Source: Lewinella sp041392765 (GTDB taxonomy: Bacteria; Bacteroidota; Bacteroidia; Chitinophagales; Saprospiraceae). Taken from it: a stretch of DNA of 64,000 nucleotides. Positions within the stretch are counted from its first letter, which is position 1. Every line of letters starts with the position of its first letter. The position numbers were made by a program, and so were the translations under genes. Of the stretch, positions 28,058-37,981 are shown piece by piece. Location: the NCBI GenBank assembly GCA_041392765.1, contig JAWKLL010000001.1, positions 62,001-126,000 of the forward strand, read 5' to 3'. The notes under the pieces are model-generated. The model saw only the letters and a list, made by a program, of their open reading frames with translations, was not told where the DNA came from and did no database searches.

Positions 28058-31000
28058 ATGCGGATCAGAAAACTACTCCCGTTGGCAGTGTGCCTGTTTG
28101 CGCTGGCGTTTGGTGATGCCGCTTGGGGGCAGGGTGTACCGTGGAACAACCTTCGCTACCGCTGTTGGCCAGCTACCGAGCCTATTGTACTGGATTCTTT
28201 TACTGTGGCGCCTCTTTCTTTACGCCTGTTTACGCAGGATGGCCAAGCATTAGATACGGCTTTTTACACGTTTGTTTCCCAGCAGTTGGTGCTGAAACCG
28301 GGTATTGTGTCCGATAGTGTTTGTGCGACCTTCCGGGTATGGCCTACCAATTTGCACGCTCCGTTGTCGCTTATTGATACCACCCGTGTGGGTAATACAC
28401 CAGAAGGATTAATCATTGGCACCTACGACCCCTATCGCGATATATCCAATGCTGCTGCAGGGCAACAGTTGCAATATAATGGCAGCTTTAGCAGGGGGCT
28501 TTCGGTGGGCAATCGCCAAGATCTTGTACTCAACTCCAACTTCAACCTACAAGTGAGCGGGGAAATAGGCGATGATATACAGGTCACCGCCGCTATTACG
28601 GATGAAAACTTACCGATTCAGCCCGAAGGCAATACCCGACAACTACGCGACTTCGACCGTATCTTCATACGGCTGCAAAAAGACGATACCCAACTCACTG
28701 CTGGCGACTATGAGCTTCGACATCCCGAAGGTTACTTCCTGCGGTACTTTAAAAAATTAGAGGGGGCCACTTTCCAAACCCAACACGAACAAGGAAACAG
28801 TGGCTTGTGGCAACATCGGGCAGGCGTAGCCATTGCAAGGGGGCAGTTCCGCAGGCAGTTGGTAACCGCTATTGAAGGCAATCAAGGCCCTTACAAACTT
28901 CAAGGTGCCAGTGGCGAGCGCTTTATCATCGTGCTGGCGGGTACTGAAAAAGTGATGCTGGATGGCCAACCCCTGCAACGCGGCAGGGATGCGGATTACA
29001 CCATTGATTACAATCAAGGCGAAGTGACGTTCACGGCTCGTAGGCTCATCACCAAAGACAGCCGCATCACGGTGGAGTTTGAATACGCCGACCAACGATT
29101 CCTGCGCTCCCTCTACACCGTTGATAGCCGATACCAAACCGACCGCTGGCAAGCATATATAAACCTATACAGCCAGCAGGATAGCAAGACCGCTACTGGC
29201 GACTTGCCGCTAAGCGATGCCGAAAAACAGCTTCTCCAAGAGACTGGCGACCAACTTACGGGCATTGGCGTTTCTACCATTACGCCATTGGAAACACCAG
29301 ATGCTCAACGTGCCACCTATCGCCTTGCCGATACTTTGCTTACTTGCAACGGAGTGGATACCCTTATCCGTCGTTTGGTGTTTGATACGGAAGGCTCGTT
29401 CGTGGCTGCCTTTTCATTCGTGGGGGAAGGGCGTGGCCACTATGTACCCGATAACAGCCAAAATGCCAATGAGCGCGTGTTTCGATGGGTAGCCCCTCAC
29501 CCTATCACCTGCGCTCCACAGGGAAGTTATGAACCCCAGCGACCACTGGTGGCGCCACAATTGCAACGCTTACTGACCGCTGGCGGCCAATACCGTTTGG
29601 GTAAACAAGGAATCGTGAAAGCGGAAATGGCTTTTAGCACCCTTGACCTCAATCGGTTCAGCCCGTTAGATGCGCAAGACGACAATGGATGGGCAGGTAG
29701 AGTGGACTGGTCGCAACAGTGGAACCTCACGAAAGACTCGACGAGTTGGCGGGTAGCTGCCACTGCCTGGTGGGAGCAGGTGGATCAACATTTTAAAGCG
29801 GTAAATCCGTATCGTTCGCCGGAATTTTTGCGCGATTGGAGTTTGGCTGATATCAATGGGCAAGGCACTACTTCCGTTGCAACGGAGCGTTTAGGAGGCA
29901 CTGGTGTTGCGCTGCGACACCCGCAACGAGGAGGGCTGCAATACCGTTGGGACTTGTTCCAACGCGGCGACCTCTACGATGGTATTCGTCACGAAGGTGC
30001 GTTGGAGTACCGACATAAAGGCTGGGAACTGAAAGCGGCCAACAGTTGGTTGCAAAGCGAAGACCCCGTTTTACAAACGCGCTTTGTGCGACCTCATTGG
30101 CAGGTGCGCAAACGCTTTCCGCAATGGGGCAATTGGGAGTGGACAGTTGCGGGTCAATCAGAGCGCAACGAACGCTATATGACCGCTGCTCCCGACCAAT
30201 TATCGGCAGCTAGCTTCTTTTTCGAACGCTACACCGCCACCCTAGCCAGCTCCGATACGGCATCTTTTCAATGGTCGCTGTCTGCTCGTACGCGGTTAGA
30301 CTATGCCCCAACGGCGGCGACATTCACCCCTAGTACGCGTGCTACGGAAGGGGAGGTAGCTGGCAAATGGCAAGCCAGTTCGTCATTCAGCACGAGCGGC
30401 AATCTTACGTGGCGGTCGCTGGCGGTGTATGCACCCGAACTGACATCGCAAGAAGCCGCTAATACGCTGCTCGGTAGAGTTGACCTAAACGCGGGTGCTT
30501 GGAAAAACACCCTGCGATCCAATACTACTTATGAAATCGGGTCTGGGCAAGAACCGCTCATCGAATACACCTACCTGTTCGTGGGGGCAGGGTTGGGGCA
30601 GTATATTTGGTTGGACAGCCTGTATAATAACGATGGAAAAATTCAACCGAACGAGATGGAGATTGCCCCTTTTCCAGACATTGCCGACCACATCCGTGTC
30701 AGTATTTTTACCGATGATTTTATCCGCACCGACAACGCCACACTCAACCAAAGCATACAGCTTGACCCCGCCAGGATTTGGGCCAAGAGCGAAACAGGCT
30801 GGCAGCAATTGCTGAGTCGTTTTTCTATCCAATCGAGCTTAACCATCAACCGCAAGGTACGGGCATTTGAAGGCGTACAAACTTGGAATCCTTTACAACT
30901 GTCCATTCCCGATTCTGCCTTAGTAGCTGTGACTGCCAACCAGCGGCATATTCTGTTCTTCAATCGGCGTTCTACGCGGTTTGATATGTCGTTGGCGTAT

Positions 31001-31564
31001 AACCACCAACCGAGGCGAGTCGTGCCCACCACAGGGTATGAAAGTAGGTTGCTGCGGGCTACTACCTTGCAAGCGCGGTGGAATATCAACGAGGCCACTA
31101 CGCTGCGTTTGACGACCGCTAGCAACTGGCGTGAATCGGATTCGGAGTTTTTCAACAACAAAGATTACCAACTCAAGGGCTACAGTTTAGAACCCGCCTT
31201 GAGCTATCAACCCGGGCAAGACTACCGCATCACATTAGCTTGGAAATGGTTGACGGAAGCCAACCGTTTGCCGGAAACCACCGATGCCATCAACCGCAAC
31301 GAAATTCGGGTGGAGGGGAATTACAAGCAATGGGCAAGAGCCTCCCTCCAATACGTACGCGTTGCATTGGAGGGAGATGCTCGTTCGCCCGTAGGATTTG
31401 TGTTGCTGAACGGTTTGCAAAAAGGCCGCAACTGGATTTGGAACGCTTCGCTCACACGTCCGTTGGGCCAGTTCCTACAAATGACCCTCACCTATGAAGG
31501 CCGGCAAACTGGAGAAGCTGCCACCGTACACGTAGGACGCGCCCAGTTGACTGCCCTTTTTTAA
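28058..31564 (+). CDS. Large outer-membrane-type protein of unknown function
   Basis: 1168 residues, intact. Signal peptide MRIRKLLPLAVCLFALAFGD...WGQ. Residues ~130-220 carry a recognisable block: QYNGSFSRGLSVGNRQDLVL, LNLQVSGEIGDDIQVTAAIT-like segment and NLPIQPEGNTRQLRDFDRIF. I associate this type of block with SprA-like gliding/T9SS translocon proteins, but SprA is about twice as long. The rest alternates short beta strands ending in aromatic residues (VDWSQQWNLTKDSTSWRVAA, LTYEGRQTGEAATVHVGRAQ) as in a large beta-barrel, and the chain ends at LTALF, a terminal Phe as in barrel proteins. Function unknown; surface or outer-membrane location is likely. Convergent with the next gene. Confidence 0.75.
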   Translation: MRIRKLLPLAVCLFALAFGDAAWGQGVPWNNLRYRCWPATEPIVLDSFTVAPLSLRLFTQDGQALDTAFYTFVSQQLVLKPGIVSDSVCATFRVWPTNLHAPLSLIDTTRVGNTPEGLIIGTYDPYRDISNAAAGQQLQYNGSFSRGLSVGNRQDLVLNSNFNLQVSGEIGDDIQVTAAITDENLPIQPEGNTRQLRDFDRIFIRLQKDDTQLTAGDYELRHPEGYFLRYFKKLEGATFQTQHEQGNSGLWQHRAGVAIARGQFRRQLVTAIEGNQGPYKLQGASGERFIIVLAGTEKVMLDGQPLQRGRDADYTIDYNQGEVTFTARRLITKDSRITVEFEYADQRFLRSLYTVDSRYQTDRWQAYINLYSQQDSKTATGDLPLSDAEKQLLQETGDQLTGIGVSTITPLETPDAQRATYRLADTLLTCNGVDTLIRRLVFDTEGSFVAAFSFVGEGRGHYVPDNSQNANERVFRWVAPHPITCAPQGSYEPQRPLVAPQLQRLLTAGGQYRLGKQGIVKAEMAFSTLDLNRFSPLDAQDDNGWAGRVDWSQQWNLTKDSTSWRVAATAWWEQVDQHFKAVNPYRSPEFLRDWSLADINGQGTTSVATERLGGTGVALRHPQRGGLQYRWDLFQRGDLYDGIRHEGALEYRHKGWELKAANSWLQSEDPVLQTRFVRPHWQVRKRFPQWGNWEWTVAGQSERNERYMTAAPDQLSAASFFFERYTATLASSDTASFQWSLSARTRLDYAPTAATFTPSTRATEGEVAGKWQASSSFSTSGNLTWRSLAVYAPELTSQEAANTLLGRVDLNAGAWKNTLRSNTTYEIGSGQEPLIEYTYLFVGAGLGQYIWLDSLYNNDGKIQPNEMEIAPFPDIADHIRVSIFTDDFIRTDNATLNQSIQLDPARIWAKSETGWQQLLSRFSIQSSLTINRKVRAFEGVQTWNPLQLSIPDSALVAVTANQRHILFFNRRSTRFDMSLAYNHQPRRVVPTTGYESRLLRATTLQARWNINEATTLRLTTASNWRESDSEFFNNKDYQLKGYSLEPALSYQPGQDYRITLAWKWLTEANRLPETTDAINRNEIRVEGNYKQWARASLQYVRVALEGDARSPVGFVLLNGLQKGRNWIWNASLTRPLGQFLQMTLTYEGRQTGEAATVHVGRAQLTALF

Positions 31565-31566
31565 AG

Positions 31567-32993
31567 TTACTTCCGTTTTTCTTGATCCCTGCGAATGACC
31601 TCTTCTATCTGATTGACATTCAGGTTTTTGGCAATAATTTTACGATCGGGATCTAATACGTAAATTTCCGGTGTCACATTTACAAAGTAGGTTTTGTAAA
31701 TAGAACGGTTGGAGGGGTCAAACACATTTGTCCAAGTCATGCCTGTTTTGGCAATATATTGCTTGAGGATGTCGAGTTCTGTATCAATGGCAATGGCATA
31801 TACATCAGCAATGGGGGTAGGTTGTTGTTGCCATTTGCGGTAGAGATTGACCAACTTAGGGGACTGCTCTTGGCAATGCTCACAATCGGGGTTGTAGAGA
31901 TAAACGATCAAGTAAGGAGCCTTGAGGTCGTATAAGGGGCGAGGCGTGCCATTCAAATCGGGCACTTTCACATTAGGCCCAGGTTGGCCTACTAAACTAT
32001 AAGCCATTTCATCGGCTCTTAATTGGAGTGCGTAAATATTGGCGGAATCCGACCAGAAAGCCCTTTCATTGGTAAAATGATTTTTAACCAAATACACAAA
32101 AACCGCCTCAGCATCCATGAGGGTGGTTTTAGTGGGTTCGTATTTAAGCGCCACCCAATTGACAAAATATTTGTAGTACTCAGATCCCTTAATATCGGGA
32201 ATACGATTAACTAAGCGTTCTAAAGAAACAATGATAGAATCGGGTTGTTGGGGGGTGAGTTCTTCGAAGTATCGCTTGAGTTTGTTGGCGATGACAGGCG
32301 TATGCATGAGGCGTTCATCACCGAGATCAACGCCATCCCAAAATTCCATTCGATAGTAGGTCATCTGCTGGTTTGTTGGTACGTCCTTGCGGATGTCTGG
32401 ATTTTGGCCTGCCCTTTTAAAAATCGAAAAGAAAGACTGTGGATGTAATGCCAACAAAGAATCTAAGAAGGTCTTTCTAAGGCGTATTAATTCTTGGCGC
32501 TGGGCATCTAATGTAGGGTAGGCAGGGTCTTGTTTGTCCATGTTTTTATCTGCCCAGCCAAGAGGTTATATTGCTGTTGGTAAGAAGCCTCGTAGCGGGA
32601 TGACTCCGAAAAAGTTGGTTATCTGTACTACCCTCTACCTGCATTTTCCCCAAAACATCATTTTTGGAAGTGGTATGCTGAATGTCTGGTCTTCTGAAAT
32701 CAACATTTGGAAATTGGTATCGTCGGGGTACAATATGAAGTACAACCCTTGAGGATAGCTGGTATCCTGTTGAAATACAGCCATCCTGCTTGCATCTATG
32801 GCAGTTTGGTCTGCAATGAACTGCTGTTCATTGAATATGGCGACTAACTGCACTAGACCCTCCGCTCACTCGCCTTCTAAATGAATAGTGATATTTGGTT
32901 TTTCCGCTTCTACAGGTGCAGCACTTTGCGCCTGACTACAACTGGTCAACAAAGCAAGCAATGAAAACAGTAGGGGGCAAATGAATCTTTCAT
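31567..32993 (-). CDS. Thioredoxin-fold lipoprotein with N-terminal DUF4369-like domain (several lesions at the 5' end)
   Basis: The intact 3' part (to ~32541) has a helical DUF5106-like region (residues ~150-300) and a thioredoxin-fold C-terminus with the redox motif NPDCEHCQEQSPKLV and the cis-Pro loop NVTPEIYVLDPDRKI. Upstream the family sequence goes on in broken frames: start 32993 gives MKRFICPLLFSLLALLTSCS once one missing A is restored (lipobox LTSC), then NITIHLEGE, an in-frame TGA near 32868, VQLVAIFNEQQFIADQT, LISEDQTFSI and NDVLGKMQVEGSTDNQLF. So the real protein is about 475 residues, a TlpA/ResA-like lipoprotein. At least four single-base lesions affect the first 450 bp; either a pseudogene or poor consensus. 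Confidence 0.75.
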
Positions 32994-33056
32994 CGGTTAT
33001 TTATTGTGGTTTGAAGCTGCAAAATTATAGCAATTAGTGAACTTTATCAAATTCAG

Positions 33057-33064
33057 TACCTTTG
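33057..33064 (+). promoter_or_regulatory. Probable -7 box of the tetR-like gene
   Basis: TACCTTTG fits TAnnTTTG and lies 28 bp before the ATG at 33093. Confidence 0.45.
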
Positions 33065-33092
33065 CAGCAACATTTCCAACAGTACAACCCCA

Positions 33093-33633
33093 ATGGACGG
33101 TTCAAAAAAACAACAGATTCTGGAAGCAGCAGCAAGCCTTTTTAGGGAAAAGGATACGCCGCTACCTCCATGCGCGACTTGGCTAAAAGTGTACATCTAC
33201 AAGCCTCTAGCCTTTACAATCACATCGAAAGCAAACAGGAAATACTTCAACTTATCTGTTTTCAGAATGCCTCCTGTTTTCTTGAAGGCATGGCGGCAAT
33301 TACTTCATCCTCAGCTACACCCGATGAAAAAATCACCGCTGTCATCCAACTGCATATCGATATCGCTTTCACGGATAAAACCGCCATCACGGCCTTCAAC
33401 GACGAATGGAAACACTTGGAACAACCCCATTTGGCCACTTTTGTAAACATGCGGAAATTCTACGAATCCCAGTTTAAAAACATCCTACAAACAGGTATCG
33501 ACCAAGGTTTTTCACTGCTATGGACACCGGAATTGCTCTGCGGACTATTCTTCTCCTGCGCTGGATTTATGAAGTGCCCTTTTCGGATCACTACATCAGC
33601 AGTTGGCACCTCAGCTGGCTTCGTTTGTTTTGA
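33093..33633 (+). CDS. TetR-family transcriptional regulator (two frameshifts)
   Basis: About 180 residues after repair. Residues 1-25 (MDGSKKQQILEAAASLFREK) are in one frame; one missing A in AAAAGG at ~33151 then restores GYAATSMRDLAKSVHLQASS and SLYNHIESKQEILQLI, the full TetR helix-turn-helix. The second half is ligand-binding helices. One missing C near 33552 restores LRWIYEVPFSDHYISSWHLS and a TGA at 33631-33633; the current frame instead gives a non-conserved tail. Ligand and targets unknown; it is divergent from the thioredoxin-like gene and may regulate it. Confidence 0.8.
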
Positions 33634-33683
33634 ATGGGTTGAAGGGGCGTAGGTTTTTTAAACCGCATAATGGGTGGTTTTTT

Positions 33684-34255
33684 AACCACGAAAGGCACGA
33701 AAGGCACGAAAGGGTGGTTTTTTTTAACCACGAAAGGCACGGAAGGCACGAAAGGGTGTTTTTTTTTTAACCACGAAAAGTACGGAAGGCACGAAATGGG
33801 TGGTTTTTTTTAACCACGAAAGGCACGAAGGGCACGAAAGGGTGTTTTTTTTAACCACGAAAGGCACGAAAGGGTGTTTTTTTAACCACGAAAGGCACGA
33901 AAGGCACGAAAGGGTGTTTTTTAACCACGAAAGGCACGAAAGGCACGAAAAAGGGTGGGGGTAACCACGAAAAGCACGAAAGGCACGAAAGGGTGTTTTT
34001 TTAACCACGAAAGGCACTGGAAGGCACGAAATGGGTGGTTTTTTTAACCACGAAAGGCACGAAAGGCACGAAAGGGTGTTTTTTTTTAACCACGAAAAGC
34101 ACGGAAGGCACGAAAGGGGTGGTTTTTTTAACCACGAAAGGCACGGAAGGCACGAAAGGGTGTTTTTTTAACCACGAAAGGCACGAAAAAGGGTGGGGTA
34201 AACTACGAAAAGTACGGAAGGCACGAAATGGGTAGGGTTTACCATGGAAGGCTCG
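33684..34255 (+). repeat. Minisatellite: about 13-15 units of AACCACGAAAGGCACGAAAG
   Basis: Units of 30-46 bp, each AACCACGAAAGGCACGAAAG followed by GCACGAAAGGGTG and a T run of varied length; unit starts at about 33684, 33726, 33769, 33812, 33853, 33883, 33923, 33963, 34003, 34046, 34088, 34130, 34170 with two degraded units at 34201 and 34240. ORFs on both strands here (KGTKGTKG or LSCLSWLKK type) are by-products. No spacers, so not a CRISPR array. Confidence 0.95.
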
Positions 34256-34399
34256 AAAAGGCGGCTTGCCTGAAATTGGCTCATGCTCGATGAACGAGAC
34301 AACGCATTGCGTGAATTTTTGACATACTCTTATTACATTTGCTGCTCAAATTCGCAACCGGGCATGGCACTTAGATCAGATAGACATTGAAGAGTACGA

Positions 34400-35197
34400 A
34401 TGGGTGAAGACTACCCCAAACCCAAGCAAGTAGGGGGAAATGTCTTTTTCGACCACCTCGAGGAATTGCGCTGGCGGGTCATCCGCTCGCTCATTGCTAT
34501 CGTCGTAGCGGGCATTGTGCTGTATGTTTTCCACGAATGGTACTTCGATAATATCATCTTGGGGCCTGCCTCCAATGACTTTGTATCCTACCAGTGGTTT
34601 TGCGAACTGTCCAAGTATTTTGGGGCCTCCGAGGTGTTGTGCATGACGCTGCCCGAGTTCAATATCCAAGCAGTCAACTTCGCGGAGCAGTTCATTACCA
34701 CCATCAAGCTCTGCTTTATCGGCGGTTTTGTGTTGGCTTTTCCTTATGTGTTCTACCAGATTTGGCAGTTTGTCGCACCGGGGCTTTACGAGGCCGAACA
34801 ACGCGCTACCAAAGGAGTGGTATTCGTTTGTTCCGTGCTGTTTGTGCTGGGCATCCTGTTTGGTTTCTTTGTGGTAGCCCCTTTCGCTACCAACTTCCTC
34901 ATGGGTTTTACCGCCACCGAACTGGTATCCAACAATCCCACCTTGCAATCGTTCGTCACCTACATGGTCATGTTTACTCCTGCCGGCGGGTATCATCTTC
35001 GAGCTGCCCGTAGTCGTTTATTTTCTGGCTAAATTAGGCATCATTACCGCCGACGATATGCGCAAATACCGCCGCCATTCCATTGTGGGCATCCTCCTCG
35101 TGGCCGCCATACTCACCCCCCCGATGTCGTCACCCAGTTTCTCATTGGTATTCCGCTGTATATCCTCTACGAAATCAGCATTTTTATAGCCGCCTGA
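34400..35197 (+). CDS. tatC: Sec-independent (Tat) translocase subunit TatC (two frameshifts)
   Basis: About 265 residues after repair. The N-terminal signature FFDHLEELRWRVIRSLIAIV is diagnostic, followed by helices (FPYVFYQIWQFVAPGLYEAE, VFVCSVLFVLGILFGFFVVA). Near 34987 the frame shifts: the displaced frame reads GIIFELPVVVYFLAKLGIIT. Near 35124 one C is missing from a run of Cs; the next frame gives DVVTQFLIGIPLYILYEISI and ends IFIAA with TGA at 35195-35197. TatC recognises twin-arginine signals; the exported enzyme at 47913-48908 is a candidate substrate. No tatA/B is seen in the window. Confidence 0.9.
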
Positions 35198-35673
35198 TGG
35201 GCAAAAAAATACCAGCAAGAGCTGGAATAAACATGCAAAGACTCAGCACCAACGCAACGTTGTTTTTCAAGCTATTCGTCCCGGTTTTCTGGATGTCCTT
35301 CTTCGGTGCCCTCACATTGGCGATACTCATCAAAGGGGGCGCACTGGCACCCGTTTTCGCCGACCCCCTCTTCCGGGTGGGTGCCGTCGTGTTCTACCTC
35401 AGCGGGTTGGTGGTTTTTTACTTCCTCCTCTTCCCCCTCAAACGCGTGGAGTGCGATGCCGATTTTCTCTACGTCACCAACTACTTCAAGACCTTCCGCT
35501 ACCCTTGGGACAGCATCGCGCATTTTTCCGAAAGCACCTTCCTCTTTTTTACCATCGTCACCATCCACCTGCCACAAGCGGGTCATTTTGGGGCCAATAT
35601 GCGATTCATCGCCAGCCAGAAACACTATCGCGACTTCAAGGCAACGGCGCCTTCCAGCCTTATTTTTCAGTAG
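35197..35673 (+). CDS. Small membrane protein of unknown function coupled to tatC
   Basis: 158 residues if translated from the ATG at 35197, which overlaps the tatC stop (TGATG), or 146 from the ATG at 35233 (MQRLSTNATLFFKLFVPVFW). Two membrane helices (residues ~25-50 and ~60-80: VGAVVFYLSGLVVFYFLLFP) and a short cytoplasmic part that looks PH-like (KRVECDADFLYVTNYFKTFR). The overlap implies translational coupling to tatC. The open frame reaching back to 35083 is the tatC tail in another frame. No family recognised. Confidence 0.7.
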   Translation: MGKKIPARAGINMQRLSTNATLFFKLFVPVFWMSFFGALTLAILIKGGALAPVFADPLFRVGAVVFYLSGLVVFYFLLFPLKRVECDADFLYVTNYFKTFRYPWDSIAHFSESTFLFFTIVTIHLPQAGHFGANMRFIASQKHYRDFKATAPSSLIFQ

Positions 35674-35878
35674 GATTTGATTGATGGTGGGCCACCCCGG
35701 CTGGTCATACGGGTTGTTGCACGTCCTTTATCATCTTTTTCAGCCGGGGCCCGGCTGTCCGCTCATAGCCCGTGTTCCGCTGCGCTACACCCGTGCACCC
35801 GCTCCCATCCGTTGTCCAGGGGCTGTCGAAAGTAGTGGTACATATCCTATACCATTCAAGTGTATCTCAACCGTTGTT

Positions 35879-37021
35879 TCAATATTTCCTAACCCAATCC
35901 AAGTAGTTATCAGGGTTAATAACCTCAAATTCAGCGTTTTCATAATTTTTTTTCCATGCGCCTGGCGATTTTACTTGCTTGTTCACATTCCACTTAAATT
36001 CGTAACCGTAGAGTTTGCCTCCTCGTTCTTCTACCCAATCAATCTCTTGCTGATCATAGGTTCTCCAAAAATAATTATTCACCAGTATTTTATTGTAACG
36101 CTGGAATTTTATTCGCTCACTGATAATATAGTTTTCCCACAACATTCCTACGTCGTTCCTCAATCCAACAGGATTCAAATTTGCAATGATTGCATTGCGC
36201 AACCCGTTATCATAAAAATACCACCTGCTATTTTTTGTGACTTCTTTTCTCAAATTTTTACTGAACCCATTGACCTTGTGAATCACATACACCTTCGTCA
36301 ATAAATCCAGATACTTATCTACTGTGTTTTTACTCATGTTTAATTGATTGCTAAGCTCTTGAATAGAAACCTCGCTTCCAATTTGAAAAGCAATCATTCG
36401 CAGTAAATCAAAAATTTTATCGGCATTTTTAATATTTTCAAAGGCAAGAATATCTTTCAATAAGTACGAGCTTACTATTTCTCGGAGGTATTCTACTTTT
36501 TTCGCATTTTCTTCTAATTGTAGTAATTCAGGATAATTGCCATAAACTAACCTTTTATGCAAGTTATCTTTCTTTTCAAATATATTCTCAGCTTGATATA
36601 ATTCCTGATCTGACAATGCAAATAGAATGTAGGTGATTTTTCTTCCCGTTAGTGGCTCTCCTTTGTAATTATTTATATCAAATGCAGAAGATCCAGTAAC
36701 TATGATTTTCACTCCTTTTATTTGATCAATCATCAATTTTAAAACATTCCCAATATCAGGAATTTTTTGAGCCTCATCTATGATTAATAGCCTTTTTCCT
36801 TGTAGAAGATTAGTATAGTTTTGTAAGCTTCTTCTTTTCAATAATTCCAATACAGTGATATCTTCACCACTCATCAATAGATAAGGTTCGTTTACCTTTC
36901 CCAGAATTTGCTCGATAAGAATTGTTTTCCCTACTCGGCGTGGGCCTATCAGCACAACTACCTTATTGGGAACTAGGCTTTCTAATATCTGTGCTTCAAT
37001 AATTCTATCAAGGTACTTCAT
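35879..37021 (-). CDS. AAA ATPase with DUF4143 domain
   Basis: 380 residues, intact, AT-rich. Walker A GPRRVGKTIL (residues ~26-35), Walker B RLLIIDEAQKI (~78-88), sensor IIVTGSSAF, then a winged helix (EVSIQELSNQLNMSKNTVDK, residues ~215-235) and the C-terminal DUF4143 segment with a nuclease-like pattern (QEIDWVEERGGKLYGYEFKW). Known: a very widespread, often horizontally moved ATPase family of uncertain function. The operator-like repeats just upstream suggest it is tightly controlled. Confidence 0.92.
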   Translation of the reverse strand: MKYLDRIIEAQILESLVPNKVVVLIGPRRVGKTILIEQILGKVNEPYLLMSGEDITVLELLKRRSLQNYTNLLQGKRLLIIDEAQKIPDIGNVLKLMIDQIKGVKIIVTGSSAFDINNYKGEPLTGRKITYILFALSDQELYQAENIFEKKDNLHKRLVYGNYPELLQLEENAKKVEYLREIVSSYLLKDILAFENIKNADKIFDLLRMIAFQIGSEVSIQELSNQLNMSKNTVDKYLDLLTKVYVIHKVNGFSKNLRKEVTKNSRWYFYDNGLRNAIIANLNPVGLRNDVGMLWENYIISERIKFQRYNKILVNNYFWRTYDQQEIDWVEERGGKLYGYEFKWNVNKQVKSPGAWKKNYENAEFEVINPDNYLDWVRKY

Positions 37022-37029
37022 TTTTGTTC

Positions 37030-37117
37030 ATTTAATGACTGAATTAACGTTAATTCCGTCAATTTAATGACGCAATTTACATTAATTCCGTCAATTGAGT
37101 GACGCAATTAACGTTTT
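37030..37117 (-). promoter_or_regulatory. Repeated dyads upstream of the DUF4143 ATPase gene
   Basis: CCGTCAATTTAATGACGCAA and CCGTCAATTGAGTGACGCAA lie about 37 bp apart, each an imperfect GTCA-N6-TGAC dyad, interleaved with ATTAACGTTAAT and related ATTAATT blocks. This looks like a repeated operator. Regulator unknown; the ATPase's own winged helix is one possibility. Confidence 0.5.
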
Positions 37118-37219
37118 TTTGCTTATCCCGTAGAATAAAATCTTTTGCCATCGCGACCATGCCACCGCAGGGCTGTGTGATTTTGCGCTTGCACGGCTGG
37201 TTGGCTTATGGTATCCTCA

Positions 37220-37277
37220 TGCCGGGCTGCAAGCCCTACGAGCGTGTTGGGTTGTAGCGTGGGGGCTATAAGCAGCA
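37220..37277. repeat. Dispersed family D repeat
   Basis: GCCGGGCTGCAAGCCCTACG followed by GTTGTAGCGTGGGGGCTATA; inverse orientation to the copies at 25461 and 27297. Confidence 0.7.
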
Positions 37278-37283
37278 GGTTCA

Positions 37284-37688
37284 TCATTTGATGTGTTTTT
37301 GAACACGTTGTCTGTACCTTGAATCCGCGACGTACCCCGCAATGGCGCCAGCGGTGTACGATACAATATCTGACCACAAAAAGCCATGCCCCAGCAGTAG
37401 CCCCCCAAAACGCGTATCTCGAAAAGCATCCAACCAAGGCGTGTGTACGGATTGAGAACCTTCAACGAGCCAGCAAAACACCACCAAGCCGAGGGTAAAC
37501 CTGTATTTATCCACCGGCATGAGAACCGCCATCCCCAAACAATAAAGCATCACAGCCCACAGAAAATCACCAATCCAGACATTGATCCAAAAGGGCAAGA
37601 CCCCCCAAATGGAACGCAGCCCCAGTGCTACGAGGATAAGCAAGGCAGCGATGGTAGCGTATCGGAGGCGTTCACGGAGGTAGTTCAT
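37284..37688 (-). CDS. DUF2809-family membrane protein
   Basis: 134 residues, four membrane helices (YATIAALLILVALGLRSIW, IGDFLWAVMLYCLGMAVLMP, FTLGLVVFCWLVEGSQSV, FLWSDIVSYTAGAIAGYV). The phrases WLDAFRDTRFGGLLLGHGFL and FLWSDIVSYTAG are characteristic of this small VanZ-like family. Function unknown. Stands alone between repeats. Confidence 0.85.
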   Translation of the reverse strand: MNYLRERLRYATIAALLILVALGLRSIWGVLPFWINVWIGDFLWAVMLYCLGMAVLMPVDKYRFTLGLVVFCWLVEGSQSVHTPWLDAFRDTRFGGLLLGHGFLWSDIVSYTAGAIAGYVADSRYRQRVQKHIK

Positions 37689-37835
37689 CGGAATAGATTT
37701 ATAGTGATTTTATACCCATTCTTGGTTTTGAATTCCAGCGTTGTAGGGAGCTAAAAGGGTCGGCTCCGCACAATCCCGACGAAAGGTCGGGACTCAAACG
37801 AAGAACGGTTCGTATATTGGAGATAGTGTGCGGGA

Positions 37836-37896
37836 TGCCGGGCTACAAGCCCTACGAGCTTATTGAGTTGTAGCGAGGATGCTACAACTAGCAGGG
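37836..37896. repeat. Dispersed family D repeat
   Basis: GCCGGGCTACAAGCCCTACG ... GTTGTAGCGAGGATGCTACA, same orientation as 37220. Confidence 0.7.
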
Positions 37897-37946
37897 GCGG
37901 CACCAACACACCAATCAAAGGCTGCAAAAGAAAAACTTTAAATAAA

Positions 37947-37977
37947 TTGACAAAAAACATCAATTTCACTATCTTTG
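37947..37977 (+). promoter_or_regulatory. Bacteroidota-type promoter
   Basis: TTGACA (from 37947) and TATCTTTG (37970-37977) are spaced as expected for the -33/-7 elements (TTTG-N19-TAnnTTTG). The first possible start codon (GTG 37982) is only a few bases further, so the transcript would be nearly leaderless. Confidence 0.6.
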
Positions 37978-37981
37978 CAAG

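Noticed and set aside
28058..31564. Naming the large outer-membrane protein SprA
   Set aside because: It shares one block resembling SprA-type proteins but is about half the length and lacks other support.
33724..34235. Proteins with KGTKGTKG or CLSCLSWLKK repeats
   Set aside because: They are translations of the minisatellite on either strand, with no start context and no homology expected beyond other such repeats.
33684..34255. CRISPR array
   Set aside because: Units follow one another with only variable T runs between them; there are no unique spacers and no cas genes.
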